From assembly GCA_016180085.1 (NCBI GenBank), contig JACPBX010000035.1, positions 1 to 37,981 of the forward strand: a DNA stretch of 37,981 bases. Direction: 5' to 3'. Source of the stretch: Candidatus Woesearchaeota archaeon. Its GTDB lineage: Archaea; Nanobdellota; Nanobdellia; Woesearchaeales; UBA10216. Under the pieces are notes generated by a model. It was not told where the DNA came from. It saw only the letters and a program-made list of their open reading frames with translations, and searched no databases. Shown piece after piece: positions 7,952 to 14,296 of this stretch (position 1 is the stretch's first letter; each line of letters begins with the position of its first letter). The translations under genes and the position numbers were made by a program.

Positions 7952-8458
7952 ATGACAAATGCAAAAAACAGTGCTGAAAAAGACAACGCGGCTGCTGCCG
8001 CTGCCCAAAAAGCGAATGAGAAAGGCAGGGAAGCCAGCGCGGAAGATGTTCAAGAGGCCCTGAAGGAGAAGTATGCCGAGTTCAGGCTTGCCGCTGCCCA
8101 GATAAAGGGGTTGCAGGAGCAGCTTCAGTCAGTTGACGAGAAGAGGCAGGAACTGGAAGAGGCTGCCGAGAGCATAAGCAAGCTGAAGGAAGCCCAGAAA
8201 GGGACAAAAATACTTGTGCCCGTAACAAGCGGAATATTTGCAAGGGCAACCCTTGACAAAAGCGATGAGATGCTGGTAAACGTCGGGAGCAACGTGTGCG
8301 TAAGTAAGACAGCGGAACAAGCAGGAGACATACTGAAGGCAAAACTGCTGGAGCTGACAGGCTACCAGGAAAGCATGCTGGAGGAGCTTAACAGGCTGAC
8401 CGACCAGGCAAACAAGCTGGAAAAGGAGCTTGGCCAGATGCTGCAGAACGGGGAGTAG
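7952..8458 (+). CDS. pfdA: prefoldin alpha subunit
   Basis: Subunit of the hexameric prefoldin chaperone that holds unfolded proteins. The 168-residue protein has a polar alanine-rich N-terminal extension (about residues 1-28), an N-terminal coiled coil, the beta hairpin region KILVPVTSGIFARATL and MLVNVGSNVCVSKT, and a C-terminal coiled coil ending in KLEKELGQML. A TATA-like ACCTTTAAAAACA lies about 27 nt before the ATG, so the mRNA is leaderless. It is followed after 17 nt by ftsY, the common archaeal arrangement. Confidence 0.93.
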   Translation: MTNAKNSAEKDNAAAAAAQKANEKGREASAEDVQEALKEKYAEFRLAAAQIKGLQEQLQSVDEKRQELEEAAESISKLKEAQKGTKILVPVTSGIFARATLDKSDEMLVNVGSNVCVSKTAEQAGDILKAKLLELTGYQESMLEELNRLTDQANKLEKELGQMLQNGE

Positions 8459-8475
8459 CCGGGGGAGTGGCTGCG

Positions 8476-9603
8476 ATGTTTGGCGAGGTAATAAGCAAGT
8501 TCTCGGAGAAGGCTAGGGAACAGCCTGAGGAAGAGGCTAAAAAAGAACAGATAGCAGAGAAAAAAGCAGAAGAGAAAAAGGCAGAGGAGAAGCCGCTGCC
8601 AAAGCTGGAACCGAAAAAGGCAGAGCCAAAGAGAGAAGCTGAAGAAGTTATCAAAGAAGCACCTATTGAAGCAACAGAAGGGGCTGAAGAAAAGCCCAAG
8701 AAGAAAGGATTGTTTGAAAGGATAACTGGCGCCGTCACAGAAGCCGTAACCACGACAAAGATTTCCGGGGCAAGGTTTGAGGAATTATTCCAGGATCTGG
8801 AAATCACGCTGCTTGAGAATAACGTTGCAGTCGAGGCGATAGACAAGATAAAGGCGGATTTGAAAGAAAACCTTGTTGAAAAGCCGCTGCAACGGGGAAA
8901 AGTTGAGGATGCAATAAGAAAAACGCTCCGAAGCAGCATTGAGGAATTATTCGCTCAGGGCTACGACATGAAAGAAAAGGTAAAAGAAATTGCTGCAGGG
9001 AAAAAAACCGCAAAGATAATGTTTGTGGGCATAAACGGCTCAGGCAAGACAACAACAATAGCAAAAATCGCGAAGCTGCTTCAGGAAAACCGGCTGAAAG
9101 TGGTTATTGCAGCTTCTGACACGTTCAGGGCAGCAGCCATACACCAGTTGCAGGAACACGCTGACAAACTGGGTGTTAAGCTGATAAAGCACGACTACGG
9201 GGCAGACCCGGCTGCTGTGGCTTTTGACGCGATAAAATACGCTGAGGCGCATGGCATTGACGCTGTTTTGATTGACACGGCAGGAAGGCTGCATAGCAAC
9301 GTTAACCTCGTTGACGAGATGAAGAAAATTGCAAGGGTTGCCAAGCCTGACCTGAAAATATTTGTTGGCGAGGCAATAACGGGCAATGACTGCGTGGAGC
9401 AGGCAAGAAAATTCAACGAGGCGATAGGCATTGACGGCATAATCCTTGCAAAGGCTGACGTTGATGAGAAAGGCGGGGCAGCAATCTCCGTCAGCTACGT
9501 AACGCACAAGCCAATACTGTTCCTTGGCACAGGGCAGGGCTACAGCGACCTGACGCCGTTCAGCGCAGATACGGTGGTCAAAAGCCTAGGGCTTGCTGGA
9601 TAG
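8476..9603 (+). CDS. ftsY: signal recognition particle receptor FtsY
   Basis: SRP receptor GTPase for co-translational membrane targeting. About 375 residues: an acidic/lysine-rich A domain to roughly residue 85, a helical N domain, then the G domain with G1 GINGSGKTTT, G2 DTFRAAAIHQ, G3 DTAGRLHSN, G4 LAKADVDEKGG and the closing FLGTGQGYSDL. G4 has AKAD where TKLD or TKAD is usual. The start at ATG 8476 is chosen because GGGGAG (8461-8466) is 9 nt away, while the GTG at 8467 would touch it. The 3' end overlaps the convergent gene by 18 nt. Confidence 0.95.
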   Translation: MFGEVISKFSEKAREQPEEEAKKEQIAEKKAEEKKAEEKPLPKLEPKKAEPKREAEEVIKEAPIEATEGAEEKPKKKGLFERITGAVTEAVTTTKISGARFEELFQDLEITLLENNVAVEAIDKIKADLKENLVEKPLQRGKVEDAIRKTLRSSIEELFAQGYDMKEKVKEIAAGKKTAKIMFVGINGSGKTTTIAKIAKLLQENRLKVVIAASDTFRAAAIHQLQEHADKLGVKLIKHDYGADPAAVAFDAIKYAEAHGIDAVLIDTAGRLHSNVNLVDEMKKIARVAKPDLKIFVGEAITGNDCVEQARKFNEAIGIDGIILAKADVDEKGGAAISVSYVTHKPILFLGTGQGYSDLTPFSADTVVKSLGLAG

Positions 9604-10428
9604 AAGCTGCTTTCTGTGCCTGGCGGCTGCACTGCCCAGAATTTCCTCAAACTCTTTCCTTTCCCACGGCTCCATATCCGGAAGGCTAATCCTAACTGCG
9701 CCTGTGTTGGAAGATGAGAAAATTCTTTCAGCTACTGCGACAAGCCCTGCCAGACCATCCTCCTGGCATTCATCACCCGTGGTGGCCTCACTCTCAAGGC
9801 TAAATCTCACGGTCGTAGTGGCAGTGGCATTGCGACGACTTGCACCTGGAAAAACAAGGTCCCGGGAAGAAGTAGTGAAATAAAGCGGGCCGCCAGCTTT
9901 AGGCTCACGTTTCTTGGCATAGTCCGGCGGAACTTTTGACGGGCCTTCGTAACGCAGGGAACCAAGCAATACCTTGAGATTTTCCACTTCACCTGAAGGA
10001 ACTTCCCTGCCAATAATGAACAGGGCCTGCCTGCCCGGCGGCGACCTGCGGAACGCTTTTTTAATTGAGTGAGCGACTTCTTGGACATCATTGCAGCGAT
10101 CACCTGATTTCATGAAGAAGAAAGCATATTGCCTGCCAAACAGCTCTGCTTCCATCCTAAACTGGTGCTCCGGGGCCAAGCCAAAAGGCCGCATGCTGCC
10201 CGGCTGCAGCATATAGCCCTTATCCACAAGGGCAACAAGCCTGCTTGAATCGACAGTGAGGTAATAGATGACCGTCTGGTTGTAACGCGCACCCGAAAAA
10301 ACAGCCCTGAACAAAGTAGGGGCGGTAAGGCTTTCAGAAGCTACATGAATACCTGCCTTGGGCGTCCCCGCAAGGTAAAACTGGGGCTGCCCGCCCCTGA
10401 AAGGCTCGATAGCTGAACGGAGGCTCAT
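9586..10428 (-). CDS. hypothetical protein, second gene of an unknown pair
   Basis: I do not recognise this 280-residue protein. It starts MSLRSAIEPFRGGQPQFYLAG, and has mixed alpha/beta character with strand-like segments such as QTVIYYLTVDSSRLVALVD and RQYAFFFMKSGD. No catalytic motif or membrane segment is visible. The start at 10428 follows the stop of the upstream gene by 7 nt, with an AGAGGT-like site before it, so the two are probably co-transcribed. Its last 18 nt overlap the end of ftsY on the other strand. The frame can be extended upstream to 10524, but this would overlap the neighbour. Confidence 0.7.
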   Translation of the reverse strand: MSLRSAIEPFRGGQPQFYLAGTPKAGIHVASESLTAPTLFRAVFSGARYNQTVIYYLTVDSSRLVALVDKGYMLQPGSMRPFGLAPEHQFRMEAELFGRQYAFFFMKSGDRCNDVQEVAHSIKKAFRRSPPGRQALFIIGREVPSGEVENLKVLLGSLRYEGPSKVPPDYAKKREPKAGGPLYFTTSSRDLVFPGASRRNATATTTVRFSLESEATTGDECQEDGLAGLVAVAERIFSSSNTGAVRISLPDMEPWERKEFEEILGSAAARHRKQLLSSKP

Positions 10429-10435
10429 TCGGTCA

Positions 10436-10861
10436 CTACCTCTGATAAAGCGGATTTGGAATGCGCACCCAGTTGATGCTATCCCGCTCCACATTGTAGC
10501 CTGCGGCTTCAATGTGCTGCACAAGCACTTTTATCGGTTCAGGTGCGAACAAGGCCGCGTGGTAGTCCTGCCGAGCTTGCTCGCCTGGAGGCCCGTGCTC
10601 AGGATAAAAAGAGCGGATAGTAAGGCCAAGTCTATCCGCAAGGGCAGTGCTGTGAGGATTCCACGGCACTGTTACATAGGCGATGGGTACTGTTATCATC
10701 TCCTGGTCCGGCTTTGCGGCAAGAACCATGCCCGTAAGGTCGGCTGCGCCTGACTGATGATTCCCATTATTGCCGTTTTTGTAGCCGTTGCTGCGTGTTG
10801 TTGCTGCGGCTGCAGGTCCAGCCGCTGTCCTGGCCGGTGCATTGCTCCCTGCTGTTGTCAT
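10436..10861 (-). CDS. hypothetical protein, first gene of an unknown pair
   Basis: Unknown protein of about 141 residues. The first 45 residues are low-complexity Ala/Thr/Gly/Asn and probably disordered. The remainder forms a compact domain with ITVPIAYVTVPWNPHSTALA, RSFYPEHGPPGEQAR and a C-terminal SINWVRIPNPLYQR. ATG 10861 is chosen because GGAGG lies 9 nt upstream; GTG 10867 is too close. It ends 7 nt before the next gene on the same strand. The microprotein at 11092-10994 may be the first gene of the same transcript. Confidence 0.7.
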   Translation of the reverse strand: MTTAGSNAPARTAAGPAAAATTRSNGYKNGNNGNHQSGAADLTGMVLAAKPDQEMITVPIAYVTVPWNPHSTALADRLGLTIRSFYPEHGPPGEQARQDYHAALFAPEPIKVLVQHIEAAGYNVERDSINWVRIPNPLYQR

Positions 10862-10993
10862 GTTCACTTTCCTCCTGTTTTCAAGTTTTTTCCGTTGTTT
10901 GCCTATTCCTCTGCCAGGACACGCTTTTTCACTGGAGAATCTGGAACTCCGTTTGGAACACTTACGTGCCTTGGCAGAAAAAACAATGAGCGC

Positions 10994-11092
10994 TTAGGCG
11001 ATAAGCAGCAGCCCAAGCAGCAATAAGAGCAGCAGGCCTACAAGAAGGCTTACATCAAACTTCAAGCCCTTTAACGAATCCGCTGCTGTCAT
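10994..11092 (-). CDS. single-pass membrane microprotein, 32 residues
   Basis: The frame encodes a short polar start MTAADSLKGLKFDV followed by one hydrophobic segment of about 18 residues made almost only of Leu, Gly, Val and Ile, then a stop. A strong TATA-like GTTTAAATATAAG on the minus strand (about 11129-11117) lies some 25-30 nt before the ATG, which fits a leaderless mRNA and is the main evidence that it is real. No family is recognised; it does not match Sec61-beta. Confidence 0.55.
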   Translation of the reverse strand: MTAADSLKGLKFDVSLLVGLLLLLLLGLLLIA

Positions 11093-11139
11093 GGCTACAA
11101 CAGCTTTTCAAACTTATATTTAAACATTGCGTATATGCT

Positions 11140-11808
11140 CTACTTCTTGAATGTTATTGCACCATCCCTGTAGACGCCCTGGTGCAGCCTGACAGGTCTC
11201 CAGCTGTCGGTAACGAGTTCGGCATCCAGCCACTTTGCAAGCTCTTCAGGATTGCCTATTGTAGCAGAGAGGCCAATAAGCTGAGATTTTGGCAGAAGCT
11301 GCCTCAGCATCGTGATAAGAATTTCCAAAGTAGGACCTCGGCCGGGGTCGTTGAGAAGGTGGATTTCGTCAATAACCACGACAGAAAGCATCCTTACCCA
11401 TGGAGCGTGGTGACGAATAAGGGAATCCAGCTTTTCAGCGGTGCATATGATTAAGTCGTAATCGGACAGGTAAGGGTCTGAGGCGTCAAAATCGCCGACT
11501 GAAAGGGCGACCTTTATGAAAGAGCCGTAGCGCTTTTTGAAATCGTTGTACTTTTCGCTGGCTAATGCTTTCAAAGGCACGACATAAACAGCCTTGCCTT
11601 TTTTGTTAAGGATTGCTGAAACAGCCGCCAATTCTGCAATCAATGTTTTGCCTGAAGCTGTTGGGGTGCAGACAAGCAGGTTTTTCCCTTCAAGCAGCCC
11701 TGCGCTTATTGACTTGACCTGGGCAGGCCTGAGCTCGGTAACGCCAGCAGCTACAACTGCTTCGTACAGCTTTGACGGGATTTTGTCCCTGATTTTGTCA
11801 ATGTGCAT
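11140..11808 (-). pseudogene. Hel308-type helicase, N-terminal RecA domain only
   Basis: The 222 residues match the first RecA domain of the archaeal DNA repair helicase Hel308 (Ski2-like): Q motif region TELRPAQVKSI, motif I CTPTASGKT, motif Ia VVPLKALASEK, motif Ib CTAEKLDSLIRH, motif II DEIHLL, motif III GLSATIGNPEELAKWL. The protein then ends at GAITFKK and a TAG stop. Full-length Hel308 is about 700 residues with a second RecA domain, winged helix and ratchet domain; none of these is found nearby. The fragment could not be a complete motor. The microprotein promoter begins right after its stop, so a deletion or rearrangement boundary is likely here. Confidence 0.85.
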
Positions 11809-11872
11809 AGGTGCTGCGGAAGAATGAAGGTTTAAAATTGTTTGCAGAAATCCGGAAAGCCTGAAAGCTTTT

Positions 11873-11893
11873 CACAAAATCGGCGATTTTGTG
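11873..11893. repeat. perfect 9-bp hairpin with GGC loop
   Basis: The arms CACAAAATC and GATTTTGTG are exactly complementary around a three-base loop. The AAAATC...GCGATTTT part is shared with the imperfect hairpin at 4120-4142 in front of EF-1alpha. It is located in the 221-bp gap between the Hel308 fragment and the VapB-like gene; the rest of that gap holds only the promoter of the latter. Confidence 0.6.
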
Positions 11894-12029
11894 CAAAAAA
11901 TCTGGGGAAAGCCATAATATTTGCAAGGTTGGCGTAGAAATTACGGGAAAATCACAGGAAGGCATAAGAATTCTGAAATTCGCAATTAAAGCAATAAATT
12001 TAAATAGTCAATTATAATTTATTATAATA

Positions 12030-12260
12030 ATGGCGGAGATGTTTAAAGCAAAGGTAAGGAAGGTTGGAACATCGTTTGGAGTGCTGATACCTATGGAAAT
12101 AATAACAAAAGAAAGGATTAAGGAGGGAGAGGAAGTGCAGTTAAGCTTATTGAAGGAGAGAAAGCTTGAAGCCATCCGAAAATTATTCGGCAGCATGAAG
12201 GGCGCAAAGCCGTTCGAAAGGGACAGAGAAGACAGGCTTGACAGGGAAGAATACCAATGA
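12030..12260 (+). CDS. AbrB-family antitoxin (VapB-like)
   Basis: A 76-residue protein whose first half, FKAKVRKVGTSFGVLIPMEI, is a swapped-hairpin AbrB/MazE DNA-binding domain; the polar second half probably binds the toxin. The PIN-domain frame starts 9 nt downstream, as in VapBC modules. A TATA box AAATTTAAATAG (about 11996-12007) lies some 25 nt before the ATG. Between them, the 8-mer ATTATAAT occurs twice in direct order (12010-12029), a plausible autoregulatory operator. Confidence 0.8.
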   Translation: MAEMFKAKVRKVGTSFGVLIPMEIITKERIKEGEEVQLSLLKERKLEAIRKLFGSMKGAKPFERDREDRLDREEYQ

Positions 12261-12269
12261 GGAATATTT

Positions 12270-12491
12270 ATGCTTCTTGACACTTCTGCTTGGGTTGATT
12301 TCATTGAAGGCAATGAGAAGGGCAGAGAGATAAAGCGCATTCTTGAAGGAAGGGAAAACTTCACTAGTTTAGCCACCATTGCGGAGCTTACTCAGTGGTG
12401 CTTAAGAAACAGCAAAGAAGAGGCAGCAACTATTGAGTATGTTAAGCGTATCTCGCAGATTCTGCCACTTACCCTTCAGGGACTTGGCTGA
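12270..12491 (+). pseudogene. truncated PIN-domain toxin (VapC-like)
   Basis: Begins MLLDTSAWVDFIEGNEKG with the first PIN aspartate in LLDTSAW and includes the second acidic residue in IAELTQW. It stops after 73 residues with GLG, whereas VapC proteins have about 130 and need further acidic residues near 95 and 115. The C-terminal half is not found in any frame after 12480. It is therefore probably catalytically dead. The partner AbrB gene upstream looks intact. Confidence 0.75.
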
Positions 12492-12506
12492 GGCGCAGGT
12501 GTTGTG

Positions 12507-12656
12507 ATGGGAGCGGAAGAGCCTGAGCCAAAGCCGGAATTTATTGAAAAAATGGGGCTGATTGCGAAGCAGAAAAGCATCCGTGTTGATGACTTTGCGA
12601 AGAGGTATGGGTTGAAAGATGCACGACAACGTGTACCAGTAGAGGCCAAAGGCTGA
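12507..12656 (+). CDS. small antitoxin-like protein, 49 residues
   Basis: The frame reads MGAEEPEPKPEFIEKMGLIA, continues with a KQKSIRVDDFAKRYGL segment, and ends after a short tail. The pattern KPEF-I-x-K-M followed by I-x-V-x-D-F-A-x-R-Y-G-L resembles small archaeal proteins I associate with DUF5646, often found near toxin genes; this is from memory. It starts 15 nt after the truncated VapC stop and may belong to a different module that was joined to it by deletion. No SD-like site is evident. Confidence 0.5.
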   Translation: MGAEEPEPKPEFIEKMGLIAKQKSIRVDDFAKRYGLKDARQRVPVEAKG

Positions 12657-12745
12657 TGAAGCTTAACCGGCACGAAGGCAAAAACAAAGAATCGCATGGT
12701 TGTTTGCAAAAGGCTTAATAATCACAATTAGCAACATCTCATACT

Positions 12746-13561
12746 ATGGACAAAGATAAGCTACTTTGGTTAACTTATATACCATTAGCATTAATGAGTT
12801 TATCCTCAGTCGGAAGAAACTTACAAGCAGGGGAAGACCCAGTAATAATTTTCGGTTCAACAATCGTTTGGCTGATTATTCTTTATTACATTTTAAAGAT
12901 GGTGCAAAAGTGGCTACTAAAAAGAGATGCTAAAAAGGTACAGATAAAGCGGCTGGAAAAAGACCAATCTGATGAATTTAATTTTTTCCTAATTTTCAAA
13001 AAACGAATAGGTTGGGTGGCTATAATCGTTTTGGGCATTATGATTATTGGTGCATTTTGGGGGTATTTTAGTTCACACTGGACGGGGCTAATAGAGAGTG
13101 AACAAAAAAATGCGACTTTGGTAAGCGTACACGTATTAAATGAGCAAATCATAGAGTGGCAGTTATTATCAAAAATAAATCAGGAAAGAAATACCTCGAA
13201 TAATACAATACTCACCCCTCTTGTTATAAATTGGAGATTACAGGAATTAGCCAAAAATATTAGTAGAAAAATGCTTATTGAACCGTTAAATAATACAAAC
13301 ACAAAAATAGAATTATTGGAGCCTCTGTACGAGTCTCTGTACTTTCAAGGAGGTGCATATAATCTAGATGAACTGCCGCTTTTTACTCAGAACGAACCTT
13401 GTGGCATCGTTGATACCGAACAAAAAGCGGCGGAATGTATCTTTAAAAAGTGGAACACGACCGTTGAATTTCATGCTAATATGTTACGCCATAGAAGCAC
13501 TACCGGAATAGGCGTGTCCTGTAATGTAACCATATGTAAGGTATCCTACGTGGTTAGTTAA
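12746..13561 (+). CDS. membrane-anchored CAP/SCP-domain protein
   Basis: A 271-residue protein of AT-rich codon use unlike its neighbours. Membrane segments lie at about residues 5-20 (weak), 33-51 and 91-110, and the rest is external. The outer part resembles a CAP (SCP/PR-1) domain: LLSKINQERN, PLVINWRLQELAKNISRKML, a cysteine-containing KAAECIFKKWNTT, then HANMLRHRSTTGIGV, equivalent to the HRANIL...IGVGV motif of the family. CAP proteins are secreted and usually non-enzymatic binders. A TATA-like GGCTTAATAATC lies about 30 nt upstream. Base composition and flanking repeats suggest recent acquisition. Confidence 0.65.
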   Translation: MDKDKLLWLTYIPLALMSLSSVGRNLQAGEDPVIIFGSTIVWLIILYYILKMVQKWLLKRDAKKVQIKRLEKDQSDEFNFFLIFKKRIGWVAIIVLGIMIIGAFWGYFSSHWTGLIESEQKNATLVSVHVLNEQIIEWQLLSKINQERNTSNNTILTPLVINWRLQELAKNISRKMLIEPLNNTNTKIELLEPLYESLYFQGGAYNLDELPLFTQNEPCGIVDTEQKAAECIFKKWNTTVEFHANMLRHRSTTGIGVSCNVTICKVSYVVS

Positions 13562-13705
13562 TAACAAGATTCCATGGTAACTGCCTCCTTTTATAGGAAA
13601 AGGCCTAAAGAGCTTACTTGATTTTATGCAAAACCTTCTTATCTTCCACGCTTTCGGGTAGTGTCGTTATCACCGCCCATAACCGTAAGCCTTCTCTTCT
13701 GACCA

Positions 13706-13811
13706 GGAATAGAAAATAAAAAAAGAAATGGCGTAAAAGGTATACGCTTAAACTGTGCCCAACCGTCTGATTAACTAATAGGCAGAACTCCTTAATAAAC
13801 TTTATTAAAAA
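13706..13811 (+). repeat. dispersed repeat, copy 1
   Basis: An A-rich start, then GGCGTAAAAGGTATACGCTTA, the core ACTGTGCCCAACCGTCT, then GGCAGAACTCC and TTAATAAACTTTATTAAAAA. A second copy lies 209 bp downstream. The core resembles the variable arm GATCGTGCCCAACGATC of the tRNA-like gene at 14180-14291, and the segment before it resembles a D arm with GCGT/ACGC pairing and GG in the loop. Confidence 0.55.
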
Positions 13812-13872
13812 AAGAAAAACGGGCCCAGAATCTGGTATCCGAACCCAAAAGGTTACTGCGAAGTCATCGTTT
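13806..13872 (-). ncRNA. candidate small RNA between TATA box and T-tract
   Basis: On the minus strand, TTTTAAATAG (about 13901-13892) is a good TATA box. About 25 nt on, a transcript would begin AAACGATGACTTCGCAG and end in CCAG/CTGG and GGG/CCC pairing followed by CGTTTTTCTTTTTTT (about 13819-13805), a strong archaeal terminator. ACGATGA and CTGG are each one base from box C and box D consensus, so a C/D RNA is possible but weakly supported. It overlaps the end of repeat copy 1. Confidence 0.3.
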
Positions 13873-13914
13873 TATTACTTATACCTTCGCCTATTTAAAA
13901 TTTTTGTAACCGTT

Positions 13915-14021
13915 CAGAATAAAACAAAAAATAAGAAAAAAAGCATAGCTGGTAACGCTTAGACTGTGCCCAACGGTCTATAGGCTACTACGCAGAACTT
14001 ATTAATAAACTTTACTAAAAA
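13915..14021 (+). repeat. dispersed repeat, copy 2
   Basis: Same order of blocks as copy 1: A-rich start, GCATAGCTGGTAACGCTTA, GACTGTGCCCAACGGTC, CGCAGAACTTATTAATAAAC. Here the D-arm-like block has the tRNA signature A14, G15, G18, G19, A21, and the core stem is better preserved (TAGACTG/CGGTCTA with loop TGCCCAA). No anticodon arm or acceptor stem is present, so this looks like a tRNA-derived repeat rather than a gene. Confidence 0.55.
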
Positions 14022-14179
14022 CCACGGCAAAATAATTCGGTTTTCCCGCAAGATTTCCGAAAATTCGGCCAAAAAGCGCAAGAAAAAAGCGAGAAACCAA
14101 AACTTCTGCAGCTATACTGGAAGATTTTTGGAAAAACACCCGAAAGACATAAGAAAAATCATTGTTACTAAGATAGTGT

Positions 14180-14291
14180 GCCGGGAAAGCACAAGCTGGT
14201 CGTGCGCTCGTTTGAAAAACGAGTGATCGTGCCCAACGATCATGCGGGTTCAAACTCCTGCCTAGGCAGGGTGAGAGTCCCGCTCCCGGCG
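14180..14291 (+). tRNA. class II tRNA (Ser-like body, anticodon position GAA) with 23-nt T-loop insertion
   Basis: Acceptor GCCGGGA pairs perfectly with TCCCGGC, followed by G73, which is the archaeal serine discriminator. D stem GCAC/GTGC; anticodon stem CTCGT/ACGAG with loop TTGAAAA, so positions 34-36 read GAA (14214-14216); long variable arm GATCG/CGATC typical of Ser or Leu; T stem GCGGG/CCCGC. Removing 14255-14277 from the T loop leaves a normal TTCAAAT. Odd points: A instead of T at position 8, C instead of A at 21, no clear TATA box, and an anticodon that would normally specify Phe. It may be a real intron-containing tRNA-Ser variant or a decaying copy. It ends 5 nt before the hppA stop codon. 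Confidence 0.6.
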
Positions 14292-14296
14292 CATCA

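Larger units (their letters stand above)
13562..14179. other. 618-bp AT-rich intergenic island with repeats
   Basis: No protein-coding frame is credible here. It holds a CCTTTT/AAAAGG hairpin after the CAP gene (about 13591-13607), two diverged copies of a roughly 107-bp repeat, a promoter and T-tract that may define a small minus-strand RNA, and about 160 bp of AT-rich DNA before the tRNA-like gene in which I see nothing definite. No clear TATA box precedes the tRNA-like gene. Confidence 0.6.

Noticed and set aside
10757-11026. Plus-strand cysteine-rich frame of 89 codons
   Set aside because: It is antisense to the low-complexity N-terminus of the unknown gene, where Ala/Gly/Thr codons create Cys and Arg in the mirror frame.
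13706-14021. Repeats considered as a CRISPR array
   Set aside because: Only two diverged copies of about 107 bp, with no short identical repeat unit, regular spacers or cas genes.
14225-14241. GATCGTGCCCAACGATC read as an anticodon arm of a tRNA-Gly or, on the other strand, tRNA-Pro
   Set aside because: On the plus strand the loop lacks U33, and on the minus strand position 37 would be C; the segment fits better as a class II variable arm because a normal anticodon arm lies just before it.
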